Assembly (NCBI GenBank): GCA_000181795.3
Contig: CM012954.1
Location: forward strand, 4,361,214 to 4,425,213
Length of the DNA: 64,000 nt
From: Trichinella spiralis
Taxonomy: Eukaryota; Nematoda; Enoplea; Trichinellida; Trichinellidae
Reading direction: 5' to 3'
Positions 1-12,358 of this stretch are shown here, piece by piece. Below the pieces are notes generated by a model. That model was not told where the DNA came from. It did not search any database and saw only the letters and a list, made by a program, of their open reading frames with translations. A program made the position numbers and the translations under genes. How positions within the stretch are numbered: the first letter of the stretch is position 1; each line of letters opens with the position of its first letter.

Positions 1-148
1 AACAAAACAAAAAACTGAACTAAATTTTCAGCAGTGTAGCAGACTTTTGAAACTATAATAACTGATATAAAATTTACGTGGAAAACTGTAAAAGTGATAG
101 TCAAGTATCATGAAGAAAACAAGCCACTTATCATCATTAAATCGACAG

Positions 149-1658
149 TCAGTTTTTCGGCGCATTATCATCATTCTCCCCGTCTTTACCGTCATCTTTG
201 CGGTTGCCTTGTGTGCCATCTTTTTTTGCATCTTCGTCGCTCTTCTCATTACCAGATTGCTGACTGCCGTTGGTATCTGGTCTGCGGTTGTCGAATTCCC
301 TCCGTAACAGATCGGCAAAACTTGGATGCTGCTGCTGTATGATACTGGCCAAACGTTGACTACTGAAACATTATTGTAAATAAATAAACTTTTATAGGAA
401 TAAAGAAAATCCATACGCTTGTAACAAATCGTACATGTCTGTTGGACTTGAAGTGAATCCCTCGCTATTTCCCATAATTGATGACATACTGAAAATATTT
501 ATGCAATAAACAAATAACCTGTATAAATACAAGGAGGAAAACCGAAAACCACTACTACACATTACTCACAATTCACGCATCGGAGGTTGCTCCATTATGT
601 TGCTTAAAACATTAAAAAACTCTGGATTGTTAACCAGTGTACTCAGTTCTGGAAAAAATCCTCTCATCGTCGGATTCGAATTCCCTTGGTTTCCTGGATT
701 CCTCAACCGTTCTTCAGCAATATTCAAGTTGTTGATAAAACTTTCATTGTCAGGATCCAACTCCAACGCCTTTTTATATGCATTCACAGCCTCAGTGAAC
801 CGATTCATACAAGAATAAGCTAATCTGAACAAACAAATAAACAATGAAAAATAAACAGTTCCCCCATTTTACCAAAAGGCTTTCATTTTACCCTAGTCTA
901 CCATACGCTTTTCCGTAATTCGAATCCATTTGAATCGCCTTCAAACAGTCTTGAACTGCCATTTGATGACCTTCCAATTTGCTGAACGCAGCAGCGCTGT
1001 AAAAATTGAAAAACAAACTTATAAAGAACTTACAAATCTTTCTTACGGAATATAACTTTACAAATTTTACAATTTAACTAATACATAGATCATTCAAAAA
1101 GTTTATATGCATATATACATATGAGAAAATAATTTTCACACATTACCGATTGCAAAAGAATGTTGGATTTTTAAACAACTTGATGGCTTCGTTGTATTTT
1201 TCCAAAGCTTTTCGAAATTCCCCTTGTTGCATCAGCAGATTGCCTTCGGCTTTTAACTGCTCTGCTTTTTCTTTATCAATCGGAGTCGGATTAGACGAAG
1301 CCTGAAAATGGGATAGTTATAATATGAAACAAAGAATTAGAGATTTAAATTGAAAACCTTTTTCCCTAATCCGTCGATATAAATATCATACAAATCTTTA
1401 TCTGGATAAACATCAGCATCTTCAACGCTAATATTAAATATATTCTGAAGACATCGACATGCCGCTAGAAAAACAAAAGAAAAAATGTAACCGAATGTAA
1501 AAAATAACAACAAAAACCTATTGATGATCATAACCATGACAACAGAACGTACTTTCAATTATTTCGCAGACGTCAGATGGATAATCAGAGGTGTAGACTT
1601 TTCGTCTGAGATAGTTTATTATTGCCAAAATCAAACCTTTGTCCACCTCGTTACTCAT
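149..1658 (-). CDS. SGTA: Small glutamine-rich TPR co-chaperone (SGT/SGTA-like)
   Basis: Spliced gene on the minus strand. The first exon starts at 1658 (MSNEVDKGLILAIINYL) and, with the next exon (CLQNIFNISVEDADVYPD), forms the SGT N-terminal dimerisation domain, which in this family binds the Ubl domains of Get5/BAG6. Then come three TPR repeats on separate exons (about 1145-1302, 900-1000 and 566-820; motifs EQLKAEGNLLMQQGEFRKAL and AVNAYKKALELDPDNESF) that would bind Hsp70/Hsp90 tails. The last two exons give the C-terminal Gln/Met region (SQRLASIIQQQHPSFADLL) and a charged Lys/Asp/Asn-rich tail, stopping at 149-151. Domain order and length match animal SGTA/SGTB. Its job, from the family, is handing tail-anchored proteins to the GET pathway and triage of mislocalised membrane proteins. 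Exon joins were followed by eye through ttttcag acceptors and GT donors; the one between 362 and ~430 is clear. Confidence 0.88.
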
Positions 1659-2665
1659 CTCGCAAACAACAACAACAATGAACTCACAAGACTGTACGCT
1701 ACTAAATGAAAAGCACAACAACCTGCATATCATTAACCTCGGCGAAAATAAATATTAAAAAGTTAATAACGAAAGCAGTTAATACTTATTAAATAATTTT
1801 ATAATTAAAATTGCATTATATAAAAAAGTATGTATATTTTTTACAGTGAGAATAATTGAAATAAGCAAACAACAATTGCAAGTATATACAACTGCACATG
1901 AAAGGATCAGAAAAAAAATGTAATTGTTTTATTATCCTTATACTAAAAGGTAACTTAAAAAACATCATTTTAAAATATGCTTTACAATATAATTACTCAG
2001 GAACTGCTTTTCTAAATATGCATTCACAAAAACATGTACAGTAAACATACAGTAACCTACATTACACGTTTAAATGTTATCCAGCACGTTCATTTGCTCA
2101 TAAAATGATTATTACTTCAATTCAATCCAAATATTGCTTTTAAAACAGTAAATTTTTAACAACAGAACATTAAGAATTTATAAATTCACCATGTAAAATA
2201 AAATTATACGCAATTCAGATCGATGATCTTACTCTTTCAACTCTTATGCATGGCTTCATTTTAAAATAAAAAATTATATTTGTATACAAACGGCCATTTT
2301 ACAAATTTCATAAAATTACTTTAAAACTGAAAAATCAGAATCAGTCAATTTTCCAAGTCTGGTCAAATGAAGAAATTTTTAATTCAATTTAATGTAATAA
2401 ATGATTTCCACATTACTTCGATAAAGCTAAATGCATATATAAAAATAAATAGACTATACTGGATTAGAAGTTTCATTAGACTGTACAAAAATTTACCAAG
2501 CATTTCTAATATATAAAATAAAAGGTGTATTTTATTAGAGAAAATTATTTTCTTCCATTGAAGAATAATGAATCACGCATCATGATGGTCAAACTGGAAA
2601 AAGGTATAAGATACAGAAAAATAGTTTTCATTCAGCTTCACAAATATGCTACCGCACATGTTTCG
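1659..2665. other. Non-coding stretch between SGTA-like and PRMT6-like genes
   Basis: A-rich on the plus strand, hence T-rich in the sense of both minus-strand neighbours. It should hold the SGTA promoter and the PRMT6 3' UTR. No open frame with protein-like composition, RNA gene or repeat of note was seen. Confidence 0.6.
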
Positions 2666-5600
2666 CTAAAATAACTGAAATTCAGTAAAAGAATGGCTGT
2701 GCTCCGAATGGCCATTGGAAGTATACTGCAAATCAACGCACATACAACTGAAAATAAAACAACACACTTGATTACAGGAAATAAAATAATATTTAAAAAA
2801 ATACAGTTCTACCGATTTTCTTCTGTATTGCGTTTGAATTCAATGGAACCTTGAATTACATCACTTTGTTCAACCTGAAACGGTTTCACGTACAAAACAG
2901 TCTGCAGCCAGTGTGTAGGTCTAAAATAAATGAAACAATTCCCATTTTCAGCGGAAAATCAAAGCCAACATCTCAAAAGCATAAATAAGAGATGTTTAAA
3001 TAATAAATAAAAAAATTACGATAAAATAAATGAATAAATAAATAAATAAATGCAAAAAATTTGCTGTGGATCTAATAATCGAAACTCACGCTTCGAATGG
3101 TGCAGTGTCAAGTTCCACTTGAGCAGGAAACAAGGCGTTGAACCAAATGCAAAAGCCAAAAACATCACCTCTGCCAATGCATTCACAACTGAATTTGCCC
3201 TTTAAAAACAACCAATTAATTAAAAGTTTAATTGAGAAAATTGAAATTTCGCCAACTTACTTTCAATGATTGTAAATCTTCTTCTTGAACAGTTCTCAGG
3301 TCAAGTTCGAATAATTTCGCTTGAATACCCATCACTTCTTCAGGAGCGATGTCATGGCAAACCATCTTACCTAACGGTCAAACAAAAAATCCATATATGC
3401 ACACAGCAGTGACCCCAATACAATACTGTTCGATAAATCTTAATTTCGACAATTTTTGACTCCAAAGTTCAAAATATAAGAACCCAGTAACACCATTTAC
3501 TTGTATTTTGCTACAACCTTAGATGTTGCGTTGCAAATTTTCCTAATAAAAAGTGTAACATCGAAATGAAATAATAAAATTAAATGTAGTATTCCTTTGT
3601 TTGATCACTCTGCTAGTTTTTTCATTCACTAAGAGTAAATAAGAGTTGAGAATAAAATTGTAATAATCACGGAACAGTGATATTATTTTTCCCTGCTAAT
3701 AAGAGTGTGCAAATTCCGACTGATGCAGTGTTAATGTGAAATAATTAAAAAAGAAAACCATTTGCTTTTTAGTGATAATAAATTTAGATGGATAGAAAAT
3801 TTTACGATATGAAGACGACAGACATGAAAATAGAAAATTTTACGTTCGTTTTCAGACATTCAGCAGCAATTGCATAACTGAATTTGTTGAGATATTAACA
3901 ACAATAGCAATTGAATGATAGCAACAGTTATAGAAGCGAATAAATGATAACAATAATAATATTATGAATAAAAGTATGACAAACAATTGAACAAGTGCAA
4001 ATGTGTGTGTGTATCCAAATAACAGACGTTCGACAGCTTCGAAAAAGCTCACAATGGTCTTGTGTCTAATTTTCGTCACCTTTGACGGCTTGAATTTCGA
4101 TGATTCTTCAGAAGCAAACAACATTCTCATAACTTTTCTCTTGCAAAATAACCAGACGCAAAAATGAAAATTCCCATTCAACAAATGATATGCAAAAAAA
4201 GAAAGAAAAAGACAGGAAGGGAGAGGGAGAAACAGAAAAGATGAAGAAGAATTTCCAAGTTTTGGCATTCAAAAAGGGAATCGATGCAAATTAATCAACT
4301 TCAACAAACAGCAATCATATGCCTACCTCACAACTTCCTCGTTTGCAAAGATGTCACCTGAAAAGCTGAGCAATATCGAAGGCGGAGCGCAGCAGAAAAC
4401 ACAAACGCAAATTCGATAAACGAGATAAGCATAAACCCGTAAACAAAAAAGAATATATAAATAAACAAATATGGTATTTATTGACAAAAATTCATTGAAA
4501 ACAAACATTTATTCAATATTCAAATTTATCACCATTTTCTTTCCTATTTCTATAGAGCAATGTTTTTATTTTTCGAAAAAGATTGCTCTCTTGAAAATTC
4601 CTTTATTATACTTACTTATCATGTTATTGGTTTATAAAGAAAAAAATTGAATTATCAGAAAATCCAACAAACTGCTGAAAAGTTCAAGTGAACAGTTTGT
4701 TCATTCATTCAGCGTAGTATAATGTTTAGAAGAAATCTAAAAAAAATACTACAATGCTCAATTGGATTAATTGTTCAATGAAAATGGTATATCACTAGGC
4801 GACTGGGAAACAAAATGCTTAATTCCAATTCAAACTAAAGCCTACAACACCAATAATGGATGAGAAAGTATCGATTGAGAAAAGAAAAGAATTTCGTCGA
4901 AAAATTATTCAAAATACCTCTCATTCAACACCAATACACGGCATAGAAAAGCTTGGGAAAAAATAAGATAATATTTCAAATTTTTCACCATTGTGCATTT
5001 GTGATGTGATTTTATCGAGCTTATCGATGCTTGAAGAAAAAGAAAGAAAGAAGAAACAAACTTTTCATTGGTACAAAAATACACCGCAAAAGTGATGCTA
5101 ATTTATTTAACTACTTATTTACTTATTTATTATAATTTAAAAAAAACTATATGAAAAAATTTTTTTTCTTTCATCAAGTCAAAAATCAAATTTGTTTGTG
5201 AAAGCGCAAACAAACAATTGTTATTGGATTGAATTTCATCCAGCTCTTTGAAATTCAACTTCTCTCTCATCGTATCTTTCTCTTTTGGTCTCGCTCAAGC
5301 AGACAATTCAACTATCGCAGCTTCGTCTTGATAGGCTGCTCCTACTTTATTGATTGTAAAATAAATAATGAGGAAGGAATTTTTCAAATTACATTCAATT
5401 AAATCACTGCAACACTGTTAATTATAAAACAGGCCGATGATTGCGTCAACAAATATTAAAAACAAGCTAAACAAATAATAAACAAACATGCGTATATTAG
5501 CATTTATGTACTTAATATTATGCTTTTTTTCTGTTATTTCTATTTCCTTCGCTACAATATTTGCCATTATGGATAAAATTAAATATTCAGTGATTGCAAT

Positions 5601-8600
5601 CAAAATAGCAGCACTAAATAGTAAGTGAAAAAGGCAAAGATTGAAAAAGTTTCTTAACAATCTACGTCGCCGTTTCTGAGCCGGCTAAAAGAAAAAGACA
5701 AAGCAGAAGAAGAAGAAGAAGAAGAAGCCGTCCTTTTCAACAAACAGAACTGAAATTGGGCGGAGTCAACAGAGGTCCAACCAACATCCGTTCCAACAAG
5801 CCAAAATTCTCTTTCCAATTCGATTCTCACTGACGGCCGGTTGACGAGCTCGCAACAAGTGCAAGCAATTCAAGCAAGTTGGGCAAAAGTCTCATTTCAT
5901 AAGCATACCTCACATACTCACACACACGAGTGCACGTACACACACACACACACACACACACACGCATATATACACATGTCCATATGCATATGTATTTATA
6001 CATATGTAAATGCTCATGTGCATAGATTATATGCATATTTTGGAAAAAAAGGATCATCATAATCATCACGAATAAAATATTTTTCTATAACTGTTAAAGT
6101 GAAAAGTGCAATTCTAGAATTGGTTATCACTGGAAGATCACGTATACATATATATACATAACCACCGAAAGTACACAGCAACAGCGGTGGCAGTAAAAAC
6201 AGCAACAACAAAAGCTGACAGAGAGAGACAGAGAAAGAAGACGAGATACAACAACCAGACACACGCGTACGCACAAACATCGACACTATCGACTCAAGCT
6301 TGTTCAAGAAAGCCAATTTCAAACAAAGCCGCTTAATTGGCTAGCCAAAATTAATTGGCTGGCCAGTAAGTTCGCCAGAACCAAGTGGGCAACTTTAATT
6401 GGACACTGCCAGTGCCAACACCTCTGAAAAGCAGAAAACCCTCGTCCATCTGTGCATACATATATGCATATGGTAACTGTAAGTATTGAAAAGAAGAAAA
6501 AAACAACAACAACAATAGCCACAAACAAACAACCCGACAATGTCGAGGTTAGTTGAAAATTTCAGCTCCAATAATAACATGGTACCGTTGTTGGCGTTGA
6601 AACTTCTGATCGCCGGTATACTAATTGCTTGCCCCTGCCGAGGGTTAATTTGCTACATGTGCGCCACCAGCCCCGGTGCATTCGACCACGTAACTACGGA
6701 CAATTTCCGAATCAAAGTGGATTTACGCCTGCCGTTCTGCCGTCGATTGGAAACGGTACAATGCGACCGTGATCAAAATGCCTGCCTTTCCATTTTAACT
6801 TACATGCCTGAAACGAACAGCTATTGGCTTGGCAAAGGTTGCACAAAAATCCGTGAACCGTTCGAATCGATCGGCTGCACCAGTTCAAGCACAACACATT
6901 TGGAAGCACCAATTGGTGACCAAATTTCACAACGCGCTCGTATTTCATCCGGTCAAACAATGCAAGACGTCTGCCTGTGCAATCGCAACTACTGCAACGC
7001 AAGCACTCGGGCCAGATTTAGCATCACTTTGACAGGTTCGTTAATAATAATAATAATAGCCATATTCCATTATTGGTGTCGAATGTGACGTTGATGCTGC
7101 TTGATTTATTATTTGATCCATTCGTTGCTCAAACTGAACTTGAAATATATACTTCATGAAAATCCGTGCCCACTGTCATCGTTTATACTTAATTAATAAA
7201 GCTTTTCATATATTTTGGCTTACTTATTATACTTTTGGTCACTTTTTCACTCTTTACTCGCGTATTTTCTTTCTTTATTGTTCTGCTTATTACTGTTATT
7301 ATTTTCATTGAGTAAATAATTTCATTCAGTTATCACTTGAATTCGTTCAAATCAAGCAACCTCAAATTCCCCGGGGAGTAATTGCATAAAACTCTGATAA
7401 CTAATTCGCTAAGCGGTGCATATTTGCTTCGCTTGAATTTCAACTTACCGATCATGTTCTCATACTCTTGATGAACCATACGATCCATATCAACACCATA
7501 CAATTTCATCACGTCGTACCAGGATTCGGCTCTGCAAAAAAGCAAGTGAACAAAATTCCATTTTTTGGACGTGCAAACAGTGCCTAGATATGATGAACTG
7601 CGTTTGCCCGACAGGAATAATAAACATATGCACTCGTTCGGGAAACATCAAACCATCCTGTTGTACAAAAATCATTAAATTTATGATTGGAATAGTGAAA
7701 TAAAAATCAAAGAATAACAATCAATCCGTAAAAAAAGTATCGCAAATCACCTTGTGAAGCCATCGATTTCGAGCGGAGATCACCGATGGTAACATCCATT
7801 CCGTCATCAAACCATAACCCTGCAAAATTTTCAATGTGCTGTTGTTGTTATTGTAATGTTTTTTAGGAAGCCATCCAAAAAATTGACTTTAAACTAACCA
7901 TCCATTCGCTGACGATACAATCGACCGAGCCTTGCAGTTGTAGTTTCTGAAAATGGACAATTGCGATTGATTGAACAAGTTTCCGCCGTTCTTAACACTG
8001 CAACTTAGCATAAATTGAAAACAAATCACTTATGACCAAATTTCAATACTTTAAATCTCATCTATTCAATGAGAAGCAAATTGAATAATGAACTCAATGC
8101 ATCTTCGCGAAAAGAAAGAAAAAAAACAATTTCTACATCCTATCTATATCAGCTAAATATTATTTAAATGTCTAAATGGATTTGAAATATCATTTGGAAG
8201 AAAATTTAATTAAATTAAATTTTAAATGTTACAAAAGATGAAATTATTTATTTCATTTGTAATTCAATCTCTTTTCATTTCAATATTATTATTACTGATA
8301 ATCGAATATGACTGATGAATTTAAAACTGCTTTGAAGAAATATAATTGTGAATATAGAATAACACATGAAACAAATGCAGAAATGGCGTTGTTTCATTTA
8401 TAGGAGCAGAAGCAGTGCTGCTGCAGCAGCAGCAATAAGCAAAGTTAAGCCAACCAAGCGTCAGTCAATCGACGCCAGAAGATGAGGCAACATGAGAGAT
8501 ATAATTAAATAGCGTCAATCAACCACTTCTGTCTGTTCTTACAATCTCAGTCAAATCAAAACAACACTAGTGTCAAGCGAATTGAACAAATCTTTGAAGT

Positions 8601-9630
8601 GATATTTTTAGATAAGCTAGTAATAAATAGAGAATTTTTTAAAAATCAAAAAACAATTGAATTTAAACATTAGAAAAGAGAAAAACTAATTTCACCACTT
8701 TTTGAAATTCAACGACAACTCATTTAAAACATTAATATATTTTCTTCAAGCAATAAGATCAGAAATATGCGTTTAAACAGCTCTGCAATTTTGTATGATC
8801 TGTATAATTTGAAAAAAAGAAATCAGCATTCAGTTACGAACACTAACAAATGTTGCTTAAGTGAACAATTTAACGCTAATTAAAATACAATTTCAAAGAC
8901 TCACTTCTACGGGAACGTTGTGTACTTGCACTTTGTCCACCATATTGTTGTCAGAAATTATTCTTCTCATATGGTTAACAATATCCGACGCTTCCACTGC
9001 GTGGACTGAAAATGCGTTTTGAATTTAAAAAAAATGCTTTTTTTCAAACAACCCTAATAATAAAGTTTATACCAAGTTTGGCACCAGCTTGACACGCAAA
9101 CACGGACAGTATACCTGAAAGCAGAATGAACATTATCATAATTGCAACGAGATGTCCAAAAGCAAAACAACAGAAAAAAACAATAACTTTACTGCATGAG
9201 AAGTAAAATATTTTTGCTTTAATCAATAAAATTACACTTTACAAAAAGAACTGAAGCAAACTGCCAAGAAAGCAGTAAAAACATCCCAAATAAATTTCAA
9301 GAAAAAAATTAGCACCTGTACCAGCACCAACATCGAGAACAACTTTGCCAGATATGAAATTGGAATTTCGTTGCAACGCTTCCCTGTAATGAGAAATATC
9401 AGTGTATTTATTATAATTTAGGACAAACTCACTGATAAGCTTTCGTCCTTCTCGTATCTAAAATCATGTGCAGGTGACATTGTGGATCAGAGTAAGATTC
9501 AAAATAGGATTCGTCGTCATCTGTAAAATAAAAATATACAATTTAAATGAACAATCTGAAACATCACCCAATCAATCAATCAATAACCTGTGCATGTTCG
9601 ACGCCGCTTCCGAGTCGCTTTCGAAGTCAT
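2666..9630 (-). CDS. PRMT6: Protein arginine N-methyltransferase, PRMT6-like (type I)
   Basis: Eleven or so exons. The start at 9630 gives a basic N-terminus (MTSKATRKRRRTC) followed by the PRMT entry motif SYFESYSD. SAM-binding motif I is VLDVGAGTG (exon near 9305-9386), then ILSVFACQAGAKL and the ribose-binding glutamate in VHAVEAS. The double-E loop is SEWM-GYGLMTEWM, split over exons near 7905-7950 and 7755-7820. YGVDMDRM and the C-terminal half (FGFCIWFNALFP, the THW loop, LYVKPFQVEQ) resemble human PRMT6 more than PRMT1. The stop is at 2666-2668, after a short divergent tail. The enzyme would make asymmetric dimethylarginine on histones and other nuclear proteins; the basic N-terminus could be a nuclear signal. 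The intron from ~7453 to ~3373 is about 4 kb and contains a Ly6-type gene on the other strand. One 52-nt intron seems to use a GC donor. PRMT1/8 is the alternative assignment. Confidence 0.85.
5704..5727. repeat. (GAA)n microsatellite
   Basis: Eight or so tandem GAA/AGA units in the region leading into the nested Ly6 gene. Confidence 0.9.
5939..5963. repeat. (CA)n microsatellite
   Basis: About twelve CA dinucleotides, followed by an ATATAC/ATGCATAT-rich segment. It lies in the leader region of the nested Ly6 gene and is a likely polymorphic marker. Confidence 0.95.
6540..7088 (+). CDS. Ly6/uPAR-type GPI-anchored protein, nested in PRMT6 intron
   Basis: Single-exon frame of 182 residues. It starts MSRLVENFSS; a second methionine (residue 14, MVPLLALKLLIAGILIA) begins a better signal peptide and may be the true start. 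The mature part opens with LICYMCATSPG and closes with DVCLCNRNYCNAS, the LxCYxC start and CxCxxxxCN end typical of three-finger Ly6/uPAR domains; ten or more cysteines lie between. The C-terminus is a hydrophobic stretch (ITLTGSLIIIIIAIFHYW) that fits a GPI-attachment signal. Members of this family are extracellular modulators, for example of ion channels or cell contacts; the partner here is unknown. The gene lies entirely within a PRMT6 intron on the opposite strand and has its own AT-rich 3' flank with AATAAA near 7194. Confidence 0.75.
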   Translation: MSRLVENFSSNNNMVPLLALKLLIAGILIACPCRGLICYMCATSPGAFDHVTTDNFRIKVDLRLPFCRRLETVQCDRDQNACLSILTYMPETNSYWLGKGCTKIREPFESIGCTSSSTTHLEAPIGDQISQRARISSGQTMQDVCLCNRNYCNASTRARFSITLTGSLIIIIIAIFHYWCRM

Positions 9631-12358
9631 AGCTAAATTATACAAGAAAAATTTAATTTTCGAAAAAGGATGATTTCGAGAATTACTGTAAATATTGTAA
9701 ATCAGGTATAAATTTACGTGATTAAAATTTCAATGTATTGTATTAAAATTACAAGTGAATAATTTCTATAAATTTTCTTTTGATCATTACAGTTGAACAT
9801 CGCAAAGTTTGCAATAAATTTTTGATGATTACTTATCAAAAAATGCCGAGTGCAAAAGAAAAACATTCACATGCAATATTAAAATGCAAATAAAAAGTTC
9901 GATTCGGTTGTCAATTTAAAACAAAATAAAATTCGAATTAATTGGTCGTTCGCTTGTGCAAACTTTGAATGAGAAATTGTAATTTTTCAATTTCACCACG
10001 GTAACATAAACCGAAACTTGCTAATTGAATATAATTTCTCCAATTTTATAAAAAGTTCATCAGCTTGAGAAAAAAAAATATATTATTTTCCTTATTTCAA
10101 TGCGACATGATAAATTTTGTTTGATTTCTTGTTCAAAAAGTACCCAAAATGGAAAATAAAATCTCCTCCCCTGAAGGGTAGAACTGCGATCAATGTCGTC
10201 ATGTTGATGAACCCGAATGCTTTAATGCACGGTAAAACGCAGGCCATTGAACGATATACAATTTCGGCCGAAATTTAATCGTCGGCTTACAGACAATCGA
10301 CCATGGCTGGCAAGGCCAATAAATTCACATTATAATCGCTTGAACAGAATTTAATTTTTCAAAAAAGAAATAAGAATAGCAAAATTATTTCACACAATTT
10401 CTGTTCACATTTTCTCAACTAGCATGCAAGATGATTTTGAATTAGAATCAAAAATGATCAATGTTGATAAAAATATTTTAAAAAATGAATAAATAAGAAA
10501 TCAAAATATTCAAATAATCAAATAAATTTGATTTGAAGACAAATATGTAGAAAAGAAAGAAAAGACAAAAAATAGTAGTAAATTACGTCATTGAAGAGGG
10601 AAATTATTTTTCTCATAGAATGTTGAACTTTTTGGGAAAATCCCGGACAGAAAATTTGGCTAAACTTTTCTTGACCCAGGCACGACCGTATTGCTTACGT
10701 GCGTTGCAAGCAGAATGGGTGGCTACGTGCAAAAACTTCGCCAACGAATAGAAAGCATTTAGGTCAAACTGACAAGCAAGCAAGAAATTTAAGTGGTCTG
10801 ATAGCGCCACAGACGATCACTTTCAGTTCACCGCAGCAACAAATCACCAAACGTTTCCAACAATTTTCATCGGCAACAACAAAAATCAGGTAAAAAATTT
10901 CATTCTCATATTTCATTATTATTAAATATTTTATTTAAAACAACAAATCTATTGGTCATACAATTGAAAAAGCTGATCTTAATTCACACATATATACCCC
11001 CCCTCCCCCAATCTGCATGTTCTAAACAACATTATATTATTATTTCAATAAAATCCAAATGTTGCCGAGCCAAACAATTGATCATAGATGATAGATAGTG
11101 AATTACAATATTCAGCGTGCATCGCTCAACCGTGCGAAATTAGCTTACTGAAATTATGAAAATGAATAATAATTTTAAAGTTCAAAAGTCGACTTCAACA
11201 ATGAATGAATGCAAATGAGATACAAGAACATAAACGATACAACAATTATTATAAAGCACAACAGATAATTCATCTCTGAGCTTTTTTTGAAAAAAAAGAA
11301 GGGGATTGTATAAATTCAGACTGTGACATGAAGAAGAAACTAGACTCTCAGCGTATGAAAAGAGCTGTTTACTAGGCCGAATGATGTCCTTCACACATGG
11401 TCGACTGTGTTCCGGCTTTACAAGGTCAGTTCCCATCACTCGCTGAGCAATATTTTCATTTTGCACAAAGCTTATTTCTCATTTCGATTTAAAAAGACGA
11501 TAAATTTGATTAAGGAAAAATATAATAAAGGTGGCAATAAGCAATGCCAAAAAAATAGAAAGAAGCCACATAAATTCAGACATAAACACCCAAAGCAGAC
11601 GTGAAACAACAGCTGATGCAGCTGGCTAGACAGACGCTCAGGAAGCAAGATGTTGAGAAACGTTTCCCAAATAGCAACTTTTATACTATAGTCTAGTCGA
11701 CGAAACAACTGCTTCGTCTGAAAATAAAAAATTGCTTCTTCACCAATCCACCGTTAGAAACAGCTTTTTCCTCCTCCCCCACCCTCTGAACCCTCGAAAA
11801 ATTCAAAATCAACAATTAATTTCCAATTAAAAGTTTTCAATAAGAAAATAATTATTAAAAAAACCATATTATCATCTAGATCAAGAATCAGTGTTGGATT
11901 TGTAAAAAAAATACTTCTCTCAAATTCAACAACGTGTAAAAAAAGAATGATCGCTTAATTTTAAAGCTCTGCTTCAACAACCAATTCAAAATTTCCAAGA
12001 ATCAAAAAAGATATCGAATCGATGAAAATGAATTAAAAATTTTAATCCAAAACTGCCTGCCATTGGTTGGAATAGAAATGAAAAGACGAACAATTTCAAC
12101 TTTGTCAAAAATAGGTTGCATTTAAGTTAATTTGTGCTTTTCAATTTCGAAATTATTCATTTTATTTGGAGAACATTTTCCATTCAGTAAAGTTTCAATT
12201 GAAAAAAATCACACACAACCAACCTGATTGATATCAAAAACCCACTAGCACATTCTTTGAGCAATCAGCTTTATCGCGTAGAAAAAAGAATTATGAAAGA
12301 AAAAAACGCAAATTTTTTTCTTTTACAGAAAATATTTAAAAAAAAGAAGAATACAATA
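9631..12358. other. Divergent intergenic region between PRMT6-like and P4HA-1 genes
   Basis: About 2.7 kb that should hold both promoters. Two patches with more GC and codon-like texture (10613-10895, ending in a donor-like CAG|GTAAAAAA, and about 11580-11660) may be 5' UTR exons of the downstream gene. An acceptor (TTTTACAG) at about 12328, just before the P4HA-1 start codon, supports a spliced leader exon upstream. Small frames in this region have no recognisable product. Confidence 0.5.
10260..10275. promoter_or_regulatory. 16-bp perfect palindrome
   Basis: AATTTCGGCCGAAATT reads identically on both strands. It lies in a GC-richer patch between the two divergent genes, so it may bind a dimeric factor; no known site is assigned. 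Confidence 0.3.

Larger units (their letters stand above)
3373..6539. other. Large PRMT6 intron upstream of the nested Ly6 gene
   Basis: Non-coding. The stretch 3.4-5.6 kb is A-rich on the plus strand, as expected for a minus-strand intron. Around 5650-5900 the composition becomes richer in GC, then simple repeats follow. This would be the promoter and 5' leader of the nested plus-strand Ly6 gene. Near 6331-6365 two TTAATTGGCT blocks occur, the first within the palindrome TTGGCTAGCCAA. A donor-like GTAAGT follows at about 6366, so a spliced 5' UTR is possible. No coding exon was recognised. Confidence 0.5.

Noticed and set aside
28-414. Minus-strand frame of 128 codons over the 3' end of the SGT gene
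   Set aside because: It is another frame of the last SGT exons; the SGT reading is supported by family motifs.
3852-4268. Long minus-strand frame in the PRMT6 intron
   Set aside because: Composition is that of T-rich intron (Phe/Leu/Ser runs) with no family motif.
5827-6580. Several Cys/Val/His-rich frames
   Set aside because: They read through the CA and AT repeats and the leader of the Ly6 gene.
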